This document shows positions 53,756 through 62,486 of a stretch of DNA of 64,000 nt, in pieces (position 1 is the first letter of the stretch; the number at the start of each line of letters is the position of its first letter). This DNA is from Clostridiales bacterium. Its GTDB lineage: Bacteria > Bacillota > Clostridia > Lachnospirales > Lachnospiraceae. The stretch lies in the NCBI GenBank assembly GCA_018372435.1, contig JAHAJA010000002.1:1-64000 (forward strand). Direction: 5' to 3'. The notes under the pieces are model-generated. The model saw only the letters and a list, made by a program, of their open reading frames with translations. It was not told the DNA's origin and made no database searches. Position numbers and translations under genes: made by a program.

Positions 53756-53798
53756 GACAGAGCAAGGCCACCAGCATAGCTGGTGGCCTTGCTCTGTC
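53756..53798. repeat. Perfect 20-bp inverted repeat with 3-nt loop
   Basis: Positions 53756-53775 pair perfectly with 53779-53798 around ATA. The stem is GC-rich (GGCCACCAGC core) in an AT-rich region, and no T-run follows on either strand. The preceding 95 bp are also unusually GC-rich. It could be the end of a lost mobile element or a very stable RNA hairpin. Confidence 0.7.
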
Positions 53799-53854
53799 AA
53801 CTTAATAGATAATTCATTAAGTACGTTTTGCGTTATTAGCTAGTATAGTAATTA

Positions 53855-54202
53855 TTAGTTTACATTTTCTCCGATTGGATTATCAATTAGTGTTGCACCA
53901 ATAAACTTGTGGCAATGATTGTCTTCAACTTCTGTTTGGGAATCAATGAAGTGGACATGACGTGCATTATCGCCAGTACCAACTATAACTTGCAGACCCG
54001 TCTTTACGCAAATAGGGTGGAAGTGATCTTCGTAAAAATCAGTTTTAGTAAAGAACTTATGAATATGACCTCCCGGTACTTCCATAACTTCTTCAGTAAC
54101 GCCTGCGAAGCGATGATTATGGGGATCTTTACGTAATTCTGCAAGTCGTACGCTACCTAAAACCTCGTGGACATGTGTCTGTTCTTGATAACAATTGCTC
54201 AT
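53855..54202 (-). CDS. ymaF: YmaF family protein
   Basis: The 115-residue protein is rich in His (THVHEV, DPHNHRF, GGHIHKF, DHFHPI, RHVHFI, NHCHKF) in the repeated H-x-H pattern of the YmaF family. The family has no established function; the regular His pairs suggest metal binding. The ATG is preceded on the minus strand by AAAGGAAC. It is transcribed towards the debris region and ends about 57 bp from the 20-bp inverted repeat. Confidence 0.85.
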   Translation of the reverse strand: MSNCYQEQTHVHEVLGSVRLAELRKDPHNHRFAGVTEEVMEVPGGHIHKFFTKTDFYEDHFHPICVKTGLQVIVGTGDNARHVHFIDSQTEVEDNHCHKFIGATLIDNPIGENVN

Positions 54203-54443
54203 TTCGTTTTGTTCCTTTCTTTAATATAGCAGATTGATTTCACATAGATATAATCCTTCTGCTATAGTATTATATGAAGATAATCGACAATTTGTGATAA
54301 ATAGTACCAATAGAATTATCTGTGCATGAATCAAGCATATATAGTACTATAGAGATATGTCTTTTTCTATCATAAGGGGTATGATATAATAGTTATGAGA
54401 TTATTTAGTTAATAAATCATTTATATAGAAAGAGAGTTTAATA

Positions 54444-55019
54444 ATGGCTTGGAGTAAGACGAAACAACAATTAGAGAGTTTTATATGTGACGGATTAAAG
54501 GGGAGGGTGGAGTATCGATCAACTGCATATAAATATGCACCAGATAAATCAGGTAAATGTTATATAACTGTGGACAAAAAAGAAGTGTTTGCAATGAGTG
54601 AGGCTAAGTCTGTAGTAACTTGGTATAAACTAGAACAAGAGATAAAGAAAGATTCCAGTATTCAAGTAGAAGTTACTGAAGATGAGATACAAGCCATACG
54701 TAAAGAATTAGGAGATACAATCCCTACGGATCGGTTAGAGGTTATAGCAAAGAATAGAAGGCAATCAGAAGTGGCTAAGCAAATAATGATGTCACAGACA
54801 GCATTGAGTAAATCTGATTTTTATCAAGCTGCTAATAGTTTCTTATCTAGTAGTATTGATAATTGTATGAATGGTAATGATATTATATTGAACATATTAG
54901 CATTGGTAGATCGTAGAGTTGGTAAGAAGAGGCTACGTGATTTAAGGTGTCGAATTCAGATGAAACACCCGATTGTACAATATTTTTATAAATTAAGATG
55001 TGAAGTAGAAGGAATTTAG
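54444..55019 (+). CDS. SF0329-like family protein
   Basis: The 191-residue protein begins AWSKTKQQLESFICDGLKGRVEYR, followed by a short beta-rich part (GKCYITVDKKEVFAMS). The C-terminal region is helical, ending in DRRVGKKRLRDL and KHPIVQYFYKLRCEVEG. This arrangement matches my recollection of the SF0329 family of uncharacterised bacterial proteins. No catalytic motif is visible. AGAAAGAGAG precedes the ATG. Confidence 0.65.
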   Translation: MAWSKTKQQLESFICDGLKGRVEYRSTAYKYAPDKSGKCYITVDKKEVFAMSEAKSVVTWYKLEQEIKKDSSIQVEVTEDEIQAIRKELGDTIPTDRLEVIAKNRRQSEVAKQIMMSQTALSKSDFYQAANSFLSSSIDNCMNGNDIILNILALVDRRVGKKRLRDLRCRIQMKHPIVQYFYKLRCEVEGI

Positions 55020-55107
55020 AAATTAATATGTTCATGGAATGAAAAGGGAGTATAATAGGTATAGGTAATAATATCAGATATACCATATGTATAAGGAGGA
55101 GTTCCAT

Positions 55108-55608
55108 ATGTATTGTCCAAGATGTAAAGCAGAGTATACAGAAGGAATTACGGAATGTAAGCAGTGTAAGGTACCATTAGGGACGAATACGAATGAGATT
55201 GATTTAGAAGATAATACAGAGGTAGCAGCAATTAAGCCAATCAAATTAACTTCGGTAGCAAATGACATAGAGGCTAAGATGTTACTATCCTATCTACAAA
55301 GTTATGGTATTTCTTGTTATAAGAAAGATGTTAAGATCGGTGGATATATGAATCTATATATGGGATATTCAATCTTTGGTGAGGATATCTATGTAGACGT
55401 AGATGAATATGATATCGCAGTAGATTTGCTCCAAAGTATGGAGGATAGCGACTTAGAAGAAGGATCTAAGAAGGATTGCAACAATCTAGATGATGATACT
55501 AATAGTGTAAAGATACCATTCTTCAAGAAAAGAACTTTAGTGGCAAGGATTATATTGGCTTTAGCTGTAATTAGTACTGTGTTGTGCATTGTAATTGATA
55601 ATCTTTAA
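55108..55608 (+). CDS. Zinc-ribbon DUF2007-like membrane protein
   Basis: The 166-residue protein has an N-terminal zinc ribbon (MYCPRCKAEY and CKQCKVPL), a DUF2007-like domain (KLTSVANDIEAKMLLSYLQSYGISCY and GEDIYVDVDEYDIAVDLLQ) and one C-terminal membrane helix (about 145-163). DUF2007 proteins are proposed signal-transducing proteins without a defined partner. ATG at 55108 has AAGGAGGA 7 nt upstream. Confidence 0.75.
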   Translation: MYCPRCKAEYTEGITECKQCKVPLGTNTNEIDLEDNTEVAAIKPIKLTSVANDIEAKMLLSYLQSYGISCYKKDVKIGGYMNLYMGYSIFGEDIYVDVDEYDIAVDLLQSMEDSDLEEGSKKDCNNLDDDTNSVKIPFFKKRTLVARIILALAVISTVLCIVIDNL

Positions 55609-55681
55609 TAAAGTTTTCTTGATAGCGAAAAGAAAATAAACGTTATAGTATATAATTAGGTATTATAATAATATGAATAAG

Positions 55682-55738
55682 AAAAAAATCCTGTTTAAAA
55701 CCTACGATTATTATCGTGATGATTAGCGGGATTTTTTA
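55682..55738 (+). terminator. Intrinsic terminator
   Basis: An A-rich AAAAAATCC (from 55683) pairs with GGGATTTTTT (55728-55737), and an inner ACGAT/ATCGT hairpin (55704-55717) forms the apex. Confidence 0.7.
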
Positions 55739-55874
55739 TATTTCGAGTAGTTGGTAGCGCCATAATATCCCGAATAGCATCATAGTTCTTACTAAGAGCT
55801 AAAAACTGGCGTCCCTCATTAGCGGTAGTTGTATATTGATACAAATACGAAATGAAATTGTTCCAACGATACTG
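55695..55874 (-). pseudogene. Unrecognised coding remnant
   Basis: A 59-codon open stretch on the minus strand, bounded by stops and with no start codon, encodes YRWNNFISYLYQYTTTANEG and RQFLALSKNYDAIRDIMALP. The composition is protein-like. It probably represents a fragment of a lost gene; no family is recognised. It overlaps the terminator at its 3' end. The 666-bp gap from 55609 to 56274 otherwise holds the promoter/operator region of the transporter. Confidence 0.35.
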
Positions 55875-56054
55875 TTAAGTAAAAATGATGAATTAATGGA
55901 ATAAAAAGTGATTAGATAGTCCATAATAATAAGGGAAAGTTAAAACTAGAACGATTAAGTAAAAGTGCCCAAACAAACTCATAATAAGTGTGTAAATTGA
56001 CAAAAGTGTCATACAAGTACATTTCCTATTGAAATTATTTAGTGTATATGTTAC

Positions 56055-56110
56055 TATAATGACATGATAACTGGAAACGGTACCGACAAGGATACCGATA
56101 ACGTTACTAT
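56055..56110 (+). promoter_or_regulatory. -10 box and LacI/CcpA-type operator region of the sugar importer
   Basis: TATAAT (56055-56060) has no good -35 at normal spacing. Directly downstream, TGGAAACGGTACCG (56072-56085) fits the cre/LacI-family operator pattern. TACCGA occurs twice (56081, 56093), and AACGTTAC occurs at 56100 and again near 56199. A position over the transcription start suggests repression, by CcpA or by the LacI regulator of this cluster. Confidence 0.5.
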
Positions 56111-56274
56111 GAAATGTTTTTGGAGAAGGAACAGTTCTAGTTACGGAAACTAATTGACAATGATCCAGGAATCATTACTATTTTCAATAGACATAAAAAC
56201 GTTACAGATTCAAAAGTCTATTTAGAAGATGTTAATTTCAAAAAAGAGGGTAAGCAGAAAGGAAAGGTGTTATT

Positions 56275-57708
56275 ATGAAAAAATCTAAAAAAATTGTAGC
56301 TCTACTTCTTGCAACAGTTATGATTGGTAGCGTGTTCACAGGATGTGGAAAGAAAAACAACGAAAATGACAAAACTAATACGAACGACACAACTAAGACA
56401 GAAGATACATCTTCAACAGATACAGCAAATACAGATACATCAACTGAAAAAGTTGATTCTATCTACTTCTTAAACTTCAAACCTGAAATTGCTGAAGTTT
56501 ATGAAAAGATAGCAAAAGATTATGAAGCAGAAACTGGTATTAAAGTTAAAGTAAATACCGCAGCAGCCGGTACATACGAAACAACTTTAAAATCAGAAAT
56601 TGCTAAAAAAGATGCACCAACAATTTTCCAAATCAACGGACCAGTTGGTTACCAAAACTGGAAAGATTATAGCGCTGATATGAAAGATTCAGAATTATAC
56701 TCACATTTAACAGATAAGAGTTTAGCAGTAACGGAAGGCGAAGGGGTATATGGTGTACCTTACGCGGTAGAAGGTTATGGTATTATCTATAACAATGCTA
56801 TTATGGATAAATACTTTGCTTTAACTGATAGAGCAACTACAGTTGCTTCAATGGCAGAAGTTAATAATTTTGCTACATTAAAAGCAGTTGTTGAAGATAT
56901 GCAAGCAAGAAAAGCAGATCTTGGTATTGATGGCGTATTTGCATCAACTTCTATGGCAGCTGGAGAGCAATGGAGATGGCAAACTCACTTAGCTAACTTA
57001 CCACTTTACTATGAATTCAAAGACAATACAGCTTTTGATAACACTGTATTAGCAGGCTTAGCAGCTAACGAAATCGAATTCAAATATGCTGAAAACTTCA
57101 AAAATGTATTCGATTTATATACAAATAATTCATGTGTAGAAAAAGGATTATTAGGAGCTAAAACAGTTAATGACTCTATGGCAGATTTTGCTTTAGGAAA
57201 ATGTGCTATGGTTCAAAACGGTAACTGGGCATGGAGTCAAATTAGCTCAGTAGATGGTAACACAGTTAGCGAAAATGATATCAAGTTCATGCCAATCTAT
57301 ACTGGAGTAGCTGGTGAAGAAACTCAAGGTTTATGTGTTGGTACTGAAAACTATTTCGCTATCAATAGCCAAGTTTCAGAAGCAAAACAAAAAGCTTCTA
57401 TGGATTTCTTAAACTGGTTATTTACAAGTGATACTGGTAAAGCTTATGTAACTAACGATTTAGGATTCATCGCTCCATTTGATTCATTCACTGATGCGGA
57501 AAAACCAAGTGATCCATTATCAAAAGAAGTTTTAGCATGGATGGAAAAAGACACTACATCTGTAGTTTGGACATTCGCAGCATTCCCAAGTGAAGATTTC
57601 AAGAACGCTTTTGGTGACGCTTTACTTGAATATGTTCAAGGTGGATTGGATTGGGATCAAGTTGTAACAGTTGTTAAAGAATCATGGAAATCTGAAAGAG
57701 CAAAATAA
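56275..57708 (+). CDS. Sugar ABC transporter substrate-binding lipoprotein
   Basis: The 477-residue protein is a family 1 (MalE-like) extracellular solute-binding lipoprotein. The signal peptide ends in a lipobox (VFTGC, Cys about residue 24), then a Thr/Asp/Asn-rich linker (28-62) leads to the binding domain with YGVPYAVEGYGIIYNNAIMDKYF and ALGKCAMVQNGNW. With two permeases and malQ downstream, maltose or maltodextrin is the likely ligand. Codon use is biased as in highly expressed genes. AAAGGTG precedes the ATG. Confidence 0.92.
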   Translation: MKKSKKIVALLLATVMIGSVFTGCGKKNNENDKTNTNDTTKTEDTSSTDTANTDTSTEKVDSIYFLNFKPEIAEVYEKIAKDYEAETGIKVKVNTAAAGTYETTLKSEIAKKDAPTIFQINGPVGYQNWKDYSADMKDSELYSHLTDKSLAVTEGEGVYGVPYAVEGYGIIYNNAIMDKYFALTDRATTVASMAEVNNFATLKAVVEDMQARKADLGIDGVFASTSMAAGEQWRWQTHLANLPLYYEFKDNTAFDNTVLAGLAANEIEFKYAENFKNVFDLYTNNSCVEKGLLGAKTVNDSMADFALGKCAMVQNGNWAWSQISSVDGNTVSENDIKFMPIYTGVAGEETQGLCVGTENYFAINSQVSEAKQKASMDFLNWLFTSDTGKAYVTNDLGFIAPFDSFTDAEKPSDPLSKEVLAWMEKDTTSVVWTFAAFPSEDFKNAFGDALLEYVQGGLDWDQVVTVVKESWKSERAK

Positions 57709-57757
57709 GTTTATCATTAAGAAATATTAGATTATCATATAGTTTTTTGTAATAAGC

Positions 57758-57789
57758 AGGGTGAGTGTGGATAAATCCTCACTCGCCCT
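57758..57789 (+). terminator. Hairpin between binding protein and permease genes
   Basis: AGGGTGAGTG-T-GGA pairs with TCC-T-CACTCGCCCT (57758-57789; one G-T pair, one mismatch), followed by only TTTCT. A partial terminator or 3'-stabilising stem here would keep binding-protein mRNA in excess over the permeases. Confidence 0.65.
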
Positions 57790-57867
57790 TTCTATAACAG
57801 TAACATACATTTATAATGGCAAAGGTAATTCTATAGCTTCAAATATAAAAGGACAGGAGAGAGGAAT

Positions 57868-58710
57868 ATGCACAAAAATTTGAAGAAATACTTTCCGATT
57901 TTTGCATTACCTACATTAGCAGCATTTACGATAGCATTTATAATACCATTTATCATGGGTATTTATCTATCTTTCACTGAATTCAGAACAGTAAATGATG
58001 CAAAATGGGTTGGTTTTAGCAACTATGTAGCGGCATTCCAGAATAAAGACTTTTTAAACGCATTAATCTTCACAGCAGCATTTACTGTAGTTTCAGTAAT
58101 TACAATTAATATATTTGCCTTCACGTTAGCGTCATTGTTAACAAGAGGAAAGAAAGGGACTAACATATTCCGTACAATATTCTTCATGCCAAACTTAATT
58201 GGTGGTATTGTATTAGGCTATATCTGGCAGTTGATCTTAAACGGAATTCTATATAAATTCGGAGTTACATTAACATTTGCACCAAAATATGGATTCTGGG
58301 GACTTGTCATCTTAATGAATTGGCAGTTAATTGGTTATATGATGATTATCTATATTGCGGGAATTCAAAATATTCCAAAAGATCTTATCGAAGCATCTAA
58401 AATTGATGGAGCGAATAAAAGACAAATTCTTAAAAACGTTACGATACCATTAGTAATGCCTTCTATAACTATTTGTCTATTCCTTACATTATCAAATTCA
58501 TTCAAGTTATTTGATCAAAACCTTGCATTAACAGCGGGAGCACCATCAAAGAAGACAGCGATGCTAGCTCTTGATATCTATAATACCTTCTATGGTAAAG
58601 TAGGTTATGAAGGGGTTGGTCAGGCAAAAGCAGTAATCTTCTTTATCCTTGTTGTTGTAATTGCATTAATTCAACTAAGAGCGACTAGAAAGAAGGAGGT
58701 TGAAAACTAA
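57868..58710 (+). CDS. Sugar ABC transporter permease (MalF type)
   Basis: The 280-residue protein has six membrane helices and the permease EAA loop IPKDLIEASKIDGANKRQILKNVTIPL that contacts the ATPase. It forms the import channel with the next gene product. CAGGAGAGG precedes the ATG. Its stop overlaps the start of the second permease. Confidence 0.92.
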   Translation: MHKNLKKYFPIFALPTLAAFTIAFIIPFIMGIYLSFTEFRTVNDAKWVGFSNYVAAFQNKDFLNALIFTAAFTVVSVITINIFAFTLASLLTRGKKGTNIFRTIFFMPNLIGGIVLGYIWQLILNGILYKFGVTLTFAPKYGFWGLVILMNWQLIGYMMIIYIAGIQNIPKDLIEASKIDGANKRQILKNVTIPLVMPSITICLFLTLSNSFKLFDQNLALTAGAPSKKTAMLALDIYNTFYGKVGYEGVGQAKAVIFFILVVVIALIQLRATRKKEVEN

Positions 58711-59546
58711 TGAAAGTGAAACGTAAAACATCAGACGTAATTATTTTTGTCATTCTTCTTATATTAGCAATTGCTTTCTTAGCGCCTATATTCATTGTAT
58801 TATTAAATTCTTTTAAAGGAAAGTTTTTTATAAGTGATGCACCATTTGTATTCCCAAATAAACAGACTTTCGTTAATTTTGAGAACTATACAAGTGGTAT
58901 AGAAAAGACTAACTTCTTAAGTGCTACAGGTTGGTCATTGTTTATAACAGTATTCTCAGTAGGTTTTATTGTTTTATTAACAGCTATGACAGCATGGTAC
59001 ATTACTAGAGTTAAGAGTAAATTCTCTAATTTACTTTACTATTTATTCGTATTCTCTATGATAGTACCATTCCAAATGGTTATGTTTACAATGACTAAAG
59101 TTGCTAACGTGTTAAGTTTAGATAATCCAGTCGGTATTATTGTTATATATGTTGGATTCGGAGCGGGGCTCTCCGTGTTCATGTTCTGTGGTTTTGTTAA
59201 ATCTGTCCCAATTGAAATAGAAGAAGCAGCTATGATGGACGGTTGTAATCCGATTCGTACGTACTTCTTTGTAGTATTACCAATATTAAAACCGATTTCA
59301 GTAACAGTAGCAATCCTTAATGTAATGTGGATTTGGAACGATTATCTACTTCCATACCTTGTTATTGGCTCAGACTATAAGACGATTCCTATTGCAATTC
59401 AGTACCTGAAAGGTGGTTACGGTTCAATCGATATGGGTGCTATGATGGCTATGTTAGTATTAGCAATTATACCAATTGTTGTATTTTATCTTGTATGTCA
59501 GAAACATATCATTGAAGGTGTAACAAGTGGAGCAGTAAAAGGTTAA
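58710..59546 (+). CDS. Sugar ABC transporter permease (MalG type)
   Basis: The 278-residue protein has six membrane helices and the EAA loop VPIEIEEAAMMDGCNPIRTYFFVVLPILKP. Translation is coupled to the first permease (TAATG). No ATPase gene is in this cluster, so a shared MsmK/UgpC-type ATPase encoded elsewhere is expected. Confidence 0.92.
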   Translation: MKVKRKTSDVIIFVILLILAIAFLAPIFIVLLNSFKGKFFISDAPFVFPNKQTFVNFENYTSGIEKTNFLSATGWSLFITVFSVGFIVLLTAMTAWYITRVKSKFSNLLYYLFVFSMIVPFQMVMFTMTKVANVLSLDNPVGIIVIYVGFGAGLSVFMFCGFVKSVPIEIEEAAMMDGCNPIRTYFFVVLPILKPISVTVAILNVMWIWNDYLLPYLVIGSDYKTIPIAIQYLKGGYGSIDMGAMMAMLVLAIIPIVVFYLVCQKHIIEGVTSGAVKG

Positions 59547-59605
59547 TCGATACTTAGTAGCTGAACCTTTATAAGTAAAAATGTAGGATTGAGAGGATGA
59601 ATTTA

Positions 59606-61084
59606 ATGAGAGCAAGTGGAATTTTACTACCGATTACCTCTTTGCCATCAGCATATGGGATTGGTACTTTTTCGAAAGAAGCATATGCATTCGTAGATTT
59701 TTTAGAAAAGGCTAGACAGAAGTATTGGCAAGTATTGCCTTTTGGATCGACGGGTTACGGTGATTCTCCGTATCAATCTTTCTCAACATTCGCAGGTAAT
59801 CCCTATTTTGTAGATTTAGAGACTCTAATTAAAGAGGGATTACTAACAGAGACAGAATGTGAAAATGTTGATTATGGTGATAGTGTAGAGCAAGTTGAAT
59901 ATGATAAAATCTATCATTCAAGATTTCAGTTACTAAGATTAGCGTACGAAAGATTTCGTACGCTAGCAAATGATAATTTTGAAATTTTTTGTAAAGAACA
60001 GGAATCATGGTTAAATGATTACAGTTTGTTTATGGCAGTTAAAAATTATTTTGGAGATAAGGGAATCGATGAGTGGGACGAAGACATACGTATTCGTAAA
60101 CCAGAAACAATAGCTAAATACGAAGAACTCTTAGCAGATAACATCGTATTCTATAAGTTTATTCAATATAAGTTTTTTGAACAATGGAATTTGCTAAAAG
60201 AGTATGCCAATAATAAAGGAATTAAAATAATTGGAGATATTCCTATCTATGTGGCCTATGATAGTGCTGATACATGGGCAAATAAAGAATTGTTCAAGTT
60301 TGATAAAGATGGAAAACCAATTGCAGTTGCAGGTTGCCCACCAGATAGTTTCTCAGCCACTGGACAGTTATGGGGCAACCCATTATATGACTGGGAATAT
60401 CACAAATCTACTGGTTATGCTTGGTGGATTAAGAGAATAGCATTCTGTTTTAAGTTATATGATGTTGTTCGTGTTGACCATTTTAGAGGATTTGATGAAT
60501 ACTATGCTATACCATATGGAGCGAAAGATGCTGTAATTGGTAGATGGGAAAAGGGACCTGGTATCGATATATTTGAACATATTAAAAGAGCATTAGGTAA
60601 TGTTGATATCATTGCTGAAGATTTGGGATTCCTTACAGACAGTTCAAGAAAACTAGTAGCAGACTGTGGATATCCAGGAATGAAGATTATTCAATTCGCA
60701 TTTGATTCAAGAGAAGAGAGTGACTACTTACCGCATAATTATAATAAGAACTGTGTGGTTTATACAGGGACACATGATAATGATACAATTGTAGGTTGGT
60801 ATAATACACTCTGCGATCAAGATAAAAAGTATGCGACCACTTATGTGAATAATCATAATTCTAAGCCTGAAGAGATTCATTGGGATTATATTAAGTTTAC
60901 CTTGGCCAGTGTAGCGGATCTTGCTATCATACCAATGCAAGATTATCTAGGACTTGGATCAGAAGCACGTATTAATACTCCATCAACCCTTGGTGGTAAC
61001 TGGGTTTGGAGAATGAAAAAAGATGATATTGATATGAATCTGGCTGATAATATCTGCTCTATAACTAAACTCTATGGTAGATAA
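59606..61084 (+). CDS. malQ: 4-alpha-glucanotransferase
   Basis: MalQ (GH77, amylomaltase) transfers glucan units between maltodextrins and releases glucose. The 492-residue protein has the catalytic nucleophile Asp in VVRVDHFRGF, the acid/base Glu in DIIAEDLGFL, and the third Asp in GTHDND. ATG at 59606 lies 8 nt after AGAGGA; the in-frame ATG at 59597 overlaps that site. It follows the permease by 59 nt and processes the imported sugar. Confidence 0.95.
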   Translation: MRASGILLPITSLPSAYGIGTFSKEAYAFVDFLEKARQKYWQVLPFGSTGYGDSPYQSFSTFAGNPYFVDLETLIKEGLLTETECENVDYGDSVEQVEYDKIYHSRFQLLRLAYERFRTLANDNFEIFCKEQESWLNDYSLFMAVKNYFGDKGIDEWDEDIRIRKPETIAKYEELLADNIVFYKFIQYKFFEQWNLLKEYANNKGIKIIGDIPIYVAYDSADTWANKELFKFDKDGKPIAVAGCPPDSFSATGQLWGNPLYDWEYHKSTGYAWWIKRIAFCFKLYDVVRVDHFRGFDEYYAIPYGAKDAVIGRWEKGPGIDIFEHIKRALGNVDIIAEDLGFLTDSSRKLVADCGYPGMKIIQFAFDSREESDYLPHNYNKNCVVYTGTHDNDTIVGWYNTLCDQDKKYATTYVNNHNSKPEEIHWDYIKFTLASVADLAIIPMQDYLGLGSEARINTPSTLGGNWVWRMKKDDIDMNLADNICSITKLYGR

Positions 61085-61115
61085 ATAAGGAATTGCTTTG
61101 CTTAAATGTATTATC

Positions 61116-61144
61116 TTGCATATTATGAAGATTGTTGTTATAAT
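61116..61144 (+). promoter_or_regulatory. Sigma-A promoter of the LacI-family gene
   Basis: TTGCAT (61116-61121) and a perfect TATAAT (61139-61144) with 17-bp spacing, about 95 bp before the regulator gene. AATTGACAAAAGT just downstream (61163-61175) also occurs upstream of the binding-protein gene (55995-56007). Confidence 0.7.
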
Positions 61145-61238
61145 TTCAGATATACTGAGAATAATTGACAAAAGTACCTAAACCAGCGAAACAAGGAACT
61201 AATTACTAAATAAAAATATGCAGTAAAGGAAGGATATC

Positions 61239-62267
61239 ATGGGTACTATCACAATAAAAGATGTAGCAAAACTTTGTGGTGTAGGTGTCAGCACTGTATC
61301 AAGAGCGATTAATAATCATCCGGATATCAATGAAGAGACAAAGACCAAGATTATGAAAGTGATTAAAGAAAACAATTACATACCAAATAATAGTGCACGT
61401 AATCTGAAACGTTCGAATTCGAAGATGATTGCTGTTCTAATTAAAGGTATCAGTAATCCATTCTTTAGTAAGATGATTAAGGTAATAGAAGAGGAAACAC
61501 AAGAGAGAAAATATTCTTTCCTTTTACATAGAGTTGAAGAAAGGGAAGATGAAATCGATATTGCATTAGAATTAGTGAAAGAAAAGAAATTACGTGGAAT
61601 TATATTCCTAGGAGGATATTTCACACATTCTGAAGAAAAGTTATCTCAGCTAGATATTCCGTATGTTTTATGTACGGTTGGTATTACGGGAAAATGGAGC
61701 AAAGAATTATGCTCTTTCGTCGCCGTTGATGACTTTAAAGAAAGTTATAAGATTGTTGATTATCTATGTAAGATAGGTCACAAACGTATTGCTATTATTA
61801 CAACTAGTTTAGATGATACGAGTATTGGGCTTATACGTTATAAAGGATATCTACAAGCATTGAGGGATAACAATATTGAACCAGATATGAAATTAGTTAG
61901 AAGTATGAAAGATGATATAGAAACCTTCACTATGGATAATGGTTATGTTGTTATGAAGGAACTATTAGAATCGGGAGAAGATTTTACAGCTGTATTTGCT
62001 ATATCTGATAGTATTGCAATAGGAGCAAGTAAGGCGATTCTAAACGCTGGTAAGTCAGTTCCTGAAGACTACTCGGTTGCTGGATTTGATGGCCTTGATA
62101 TTGCATCATATTATAATCCGGCAATTACAACAATTAGGCAGCCGGTAGATGAGATAGCTAAAGCAGCAGTAACTATATTATTTGATGTAATTAAGAAAAA
62201 AGCAGATCATCAAATGTGCGTTTTTCCGGGGGAATTAATCATTGGGCAATCGACAAAGTTGATCTAA
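61239..62267 (+). CDS. LacI family transcriptional regulator
   Basis: The 342-residue protein has the N-terminal LacI helix-turn-helix and hinge (TIKDVAKLCGVGVSTVSRAIN, then PNNSARNLKR) and a periplasmic-binding-protein-like sensor domain with SNPFFSKMIK and VAGFDGLDIASYYNPAITTIRQP. It probably controls the maltodextrin genes directly upstream. AAGGAAGGA is 6 nt before the ATG. It has its own promoter and a strong terminator. Confidence 0.93.
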   Translation: MGTITIKDVAKLCGVGVSTVSRAINNHPDINEETKTKIMKVIKENNYIPNNSARNLKRSNSKMIAVLIKGISNPFFSKMIKVIEEETQERKYSFLLHRVEEREDEIDIALELVKEKKLRGIIFLGGYFTHSEEKLSQLDIPYVLCTVGITGKWSKELCSFVAVDDFKESYKIVDYLCKIGHKRIAIITTSLDDTSIGLIRYKGYLQALRDNNIEPDMKLVRSMKDDIETFTMDNGYVVMKELLESGEDFTAVFAISDSIAIGASKAILNAGKSVPEDYSVAGFDGLDIASYYNPAITTIRQPVDEIAKAAVTILFDVIKKKADHQMCVFPGELIIGQSTKLI

Positions 62268-62273
62268 TTAGAG

Positions 62274-62323
62274 AATGCTATATAACAATTACTCGATAGA
62301 GAGTTATGTTATATAGCATTTTT
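62274..62323 (+). terminator. Strong intrinsic terminator
   Basis: A 14-bp perfect stem, AATGCTATATAACA (62274-62287) with TGTTATATAGCATT (62307-62320), is followed by TTT, with a small ACTC/GAGT hairpin in the loop. Confidence 0.88.
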
Positions 62324-62364
62324 ATGTTGTAATTGTGTTTTTTGTGTGAATAAAGTGAAATATA

Positions 62365-62393
62365 TTGCAACGATGTACTTGTTGTATTAAAAT
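62365..62393 (+). promoter_or_regulatory. Sigma-A-type promoter of the PPIase gene
   Basis: TTGCAA (62365-62370) and TAAAAT (62388-62393) with 17-bp spacing, about 95 bp before the gene. Confidence 0.65.
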
Positions 62394-62486
62394 AGAAAAG
62401 TATGACTATATACGAGGGAGTTATAGTAGTTAGAGATTTACTTTATATACAAGCTCTCCCGATATTAGAAAGGAGTAATATCTTAT

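Noticed and set aside
53531..53779. 82-codon ORF overlapping the methylase fragment
   Set aside because: It is in another frame, starts at TTG without a ribosome site and runs into the inverted repeat; the methylase frame shows real homology.
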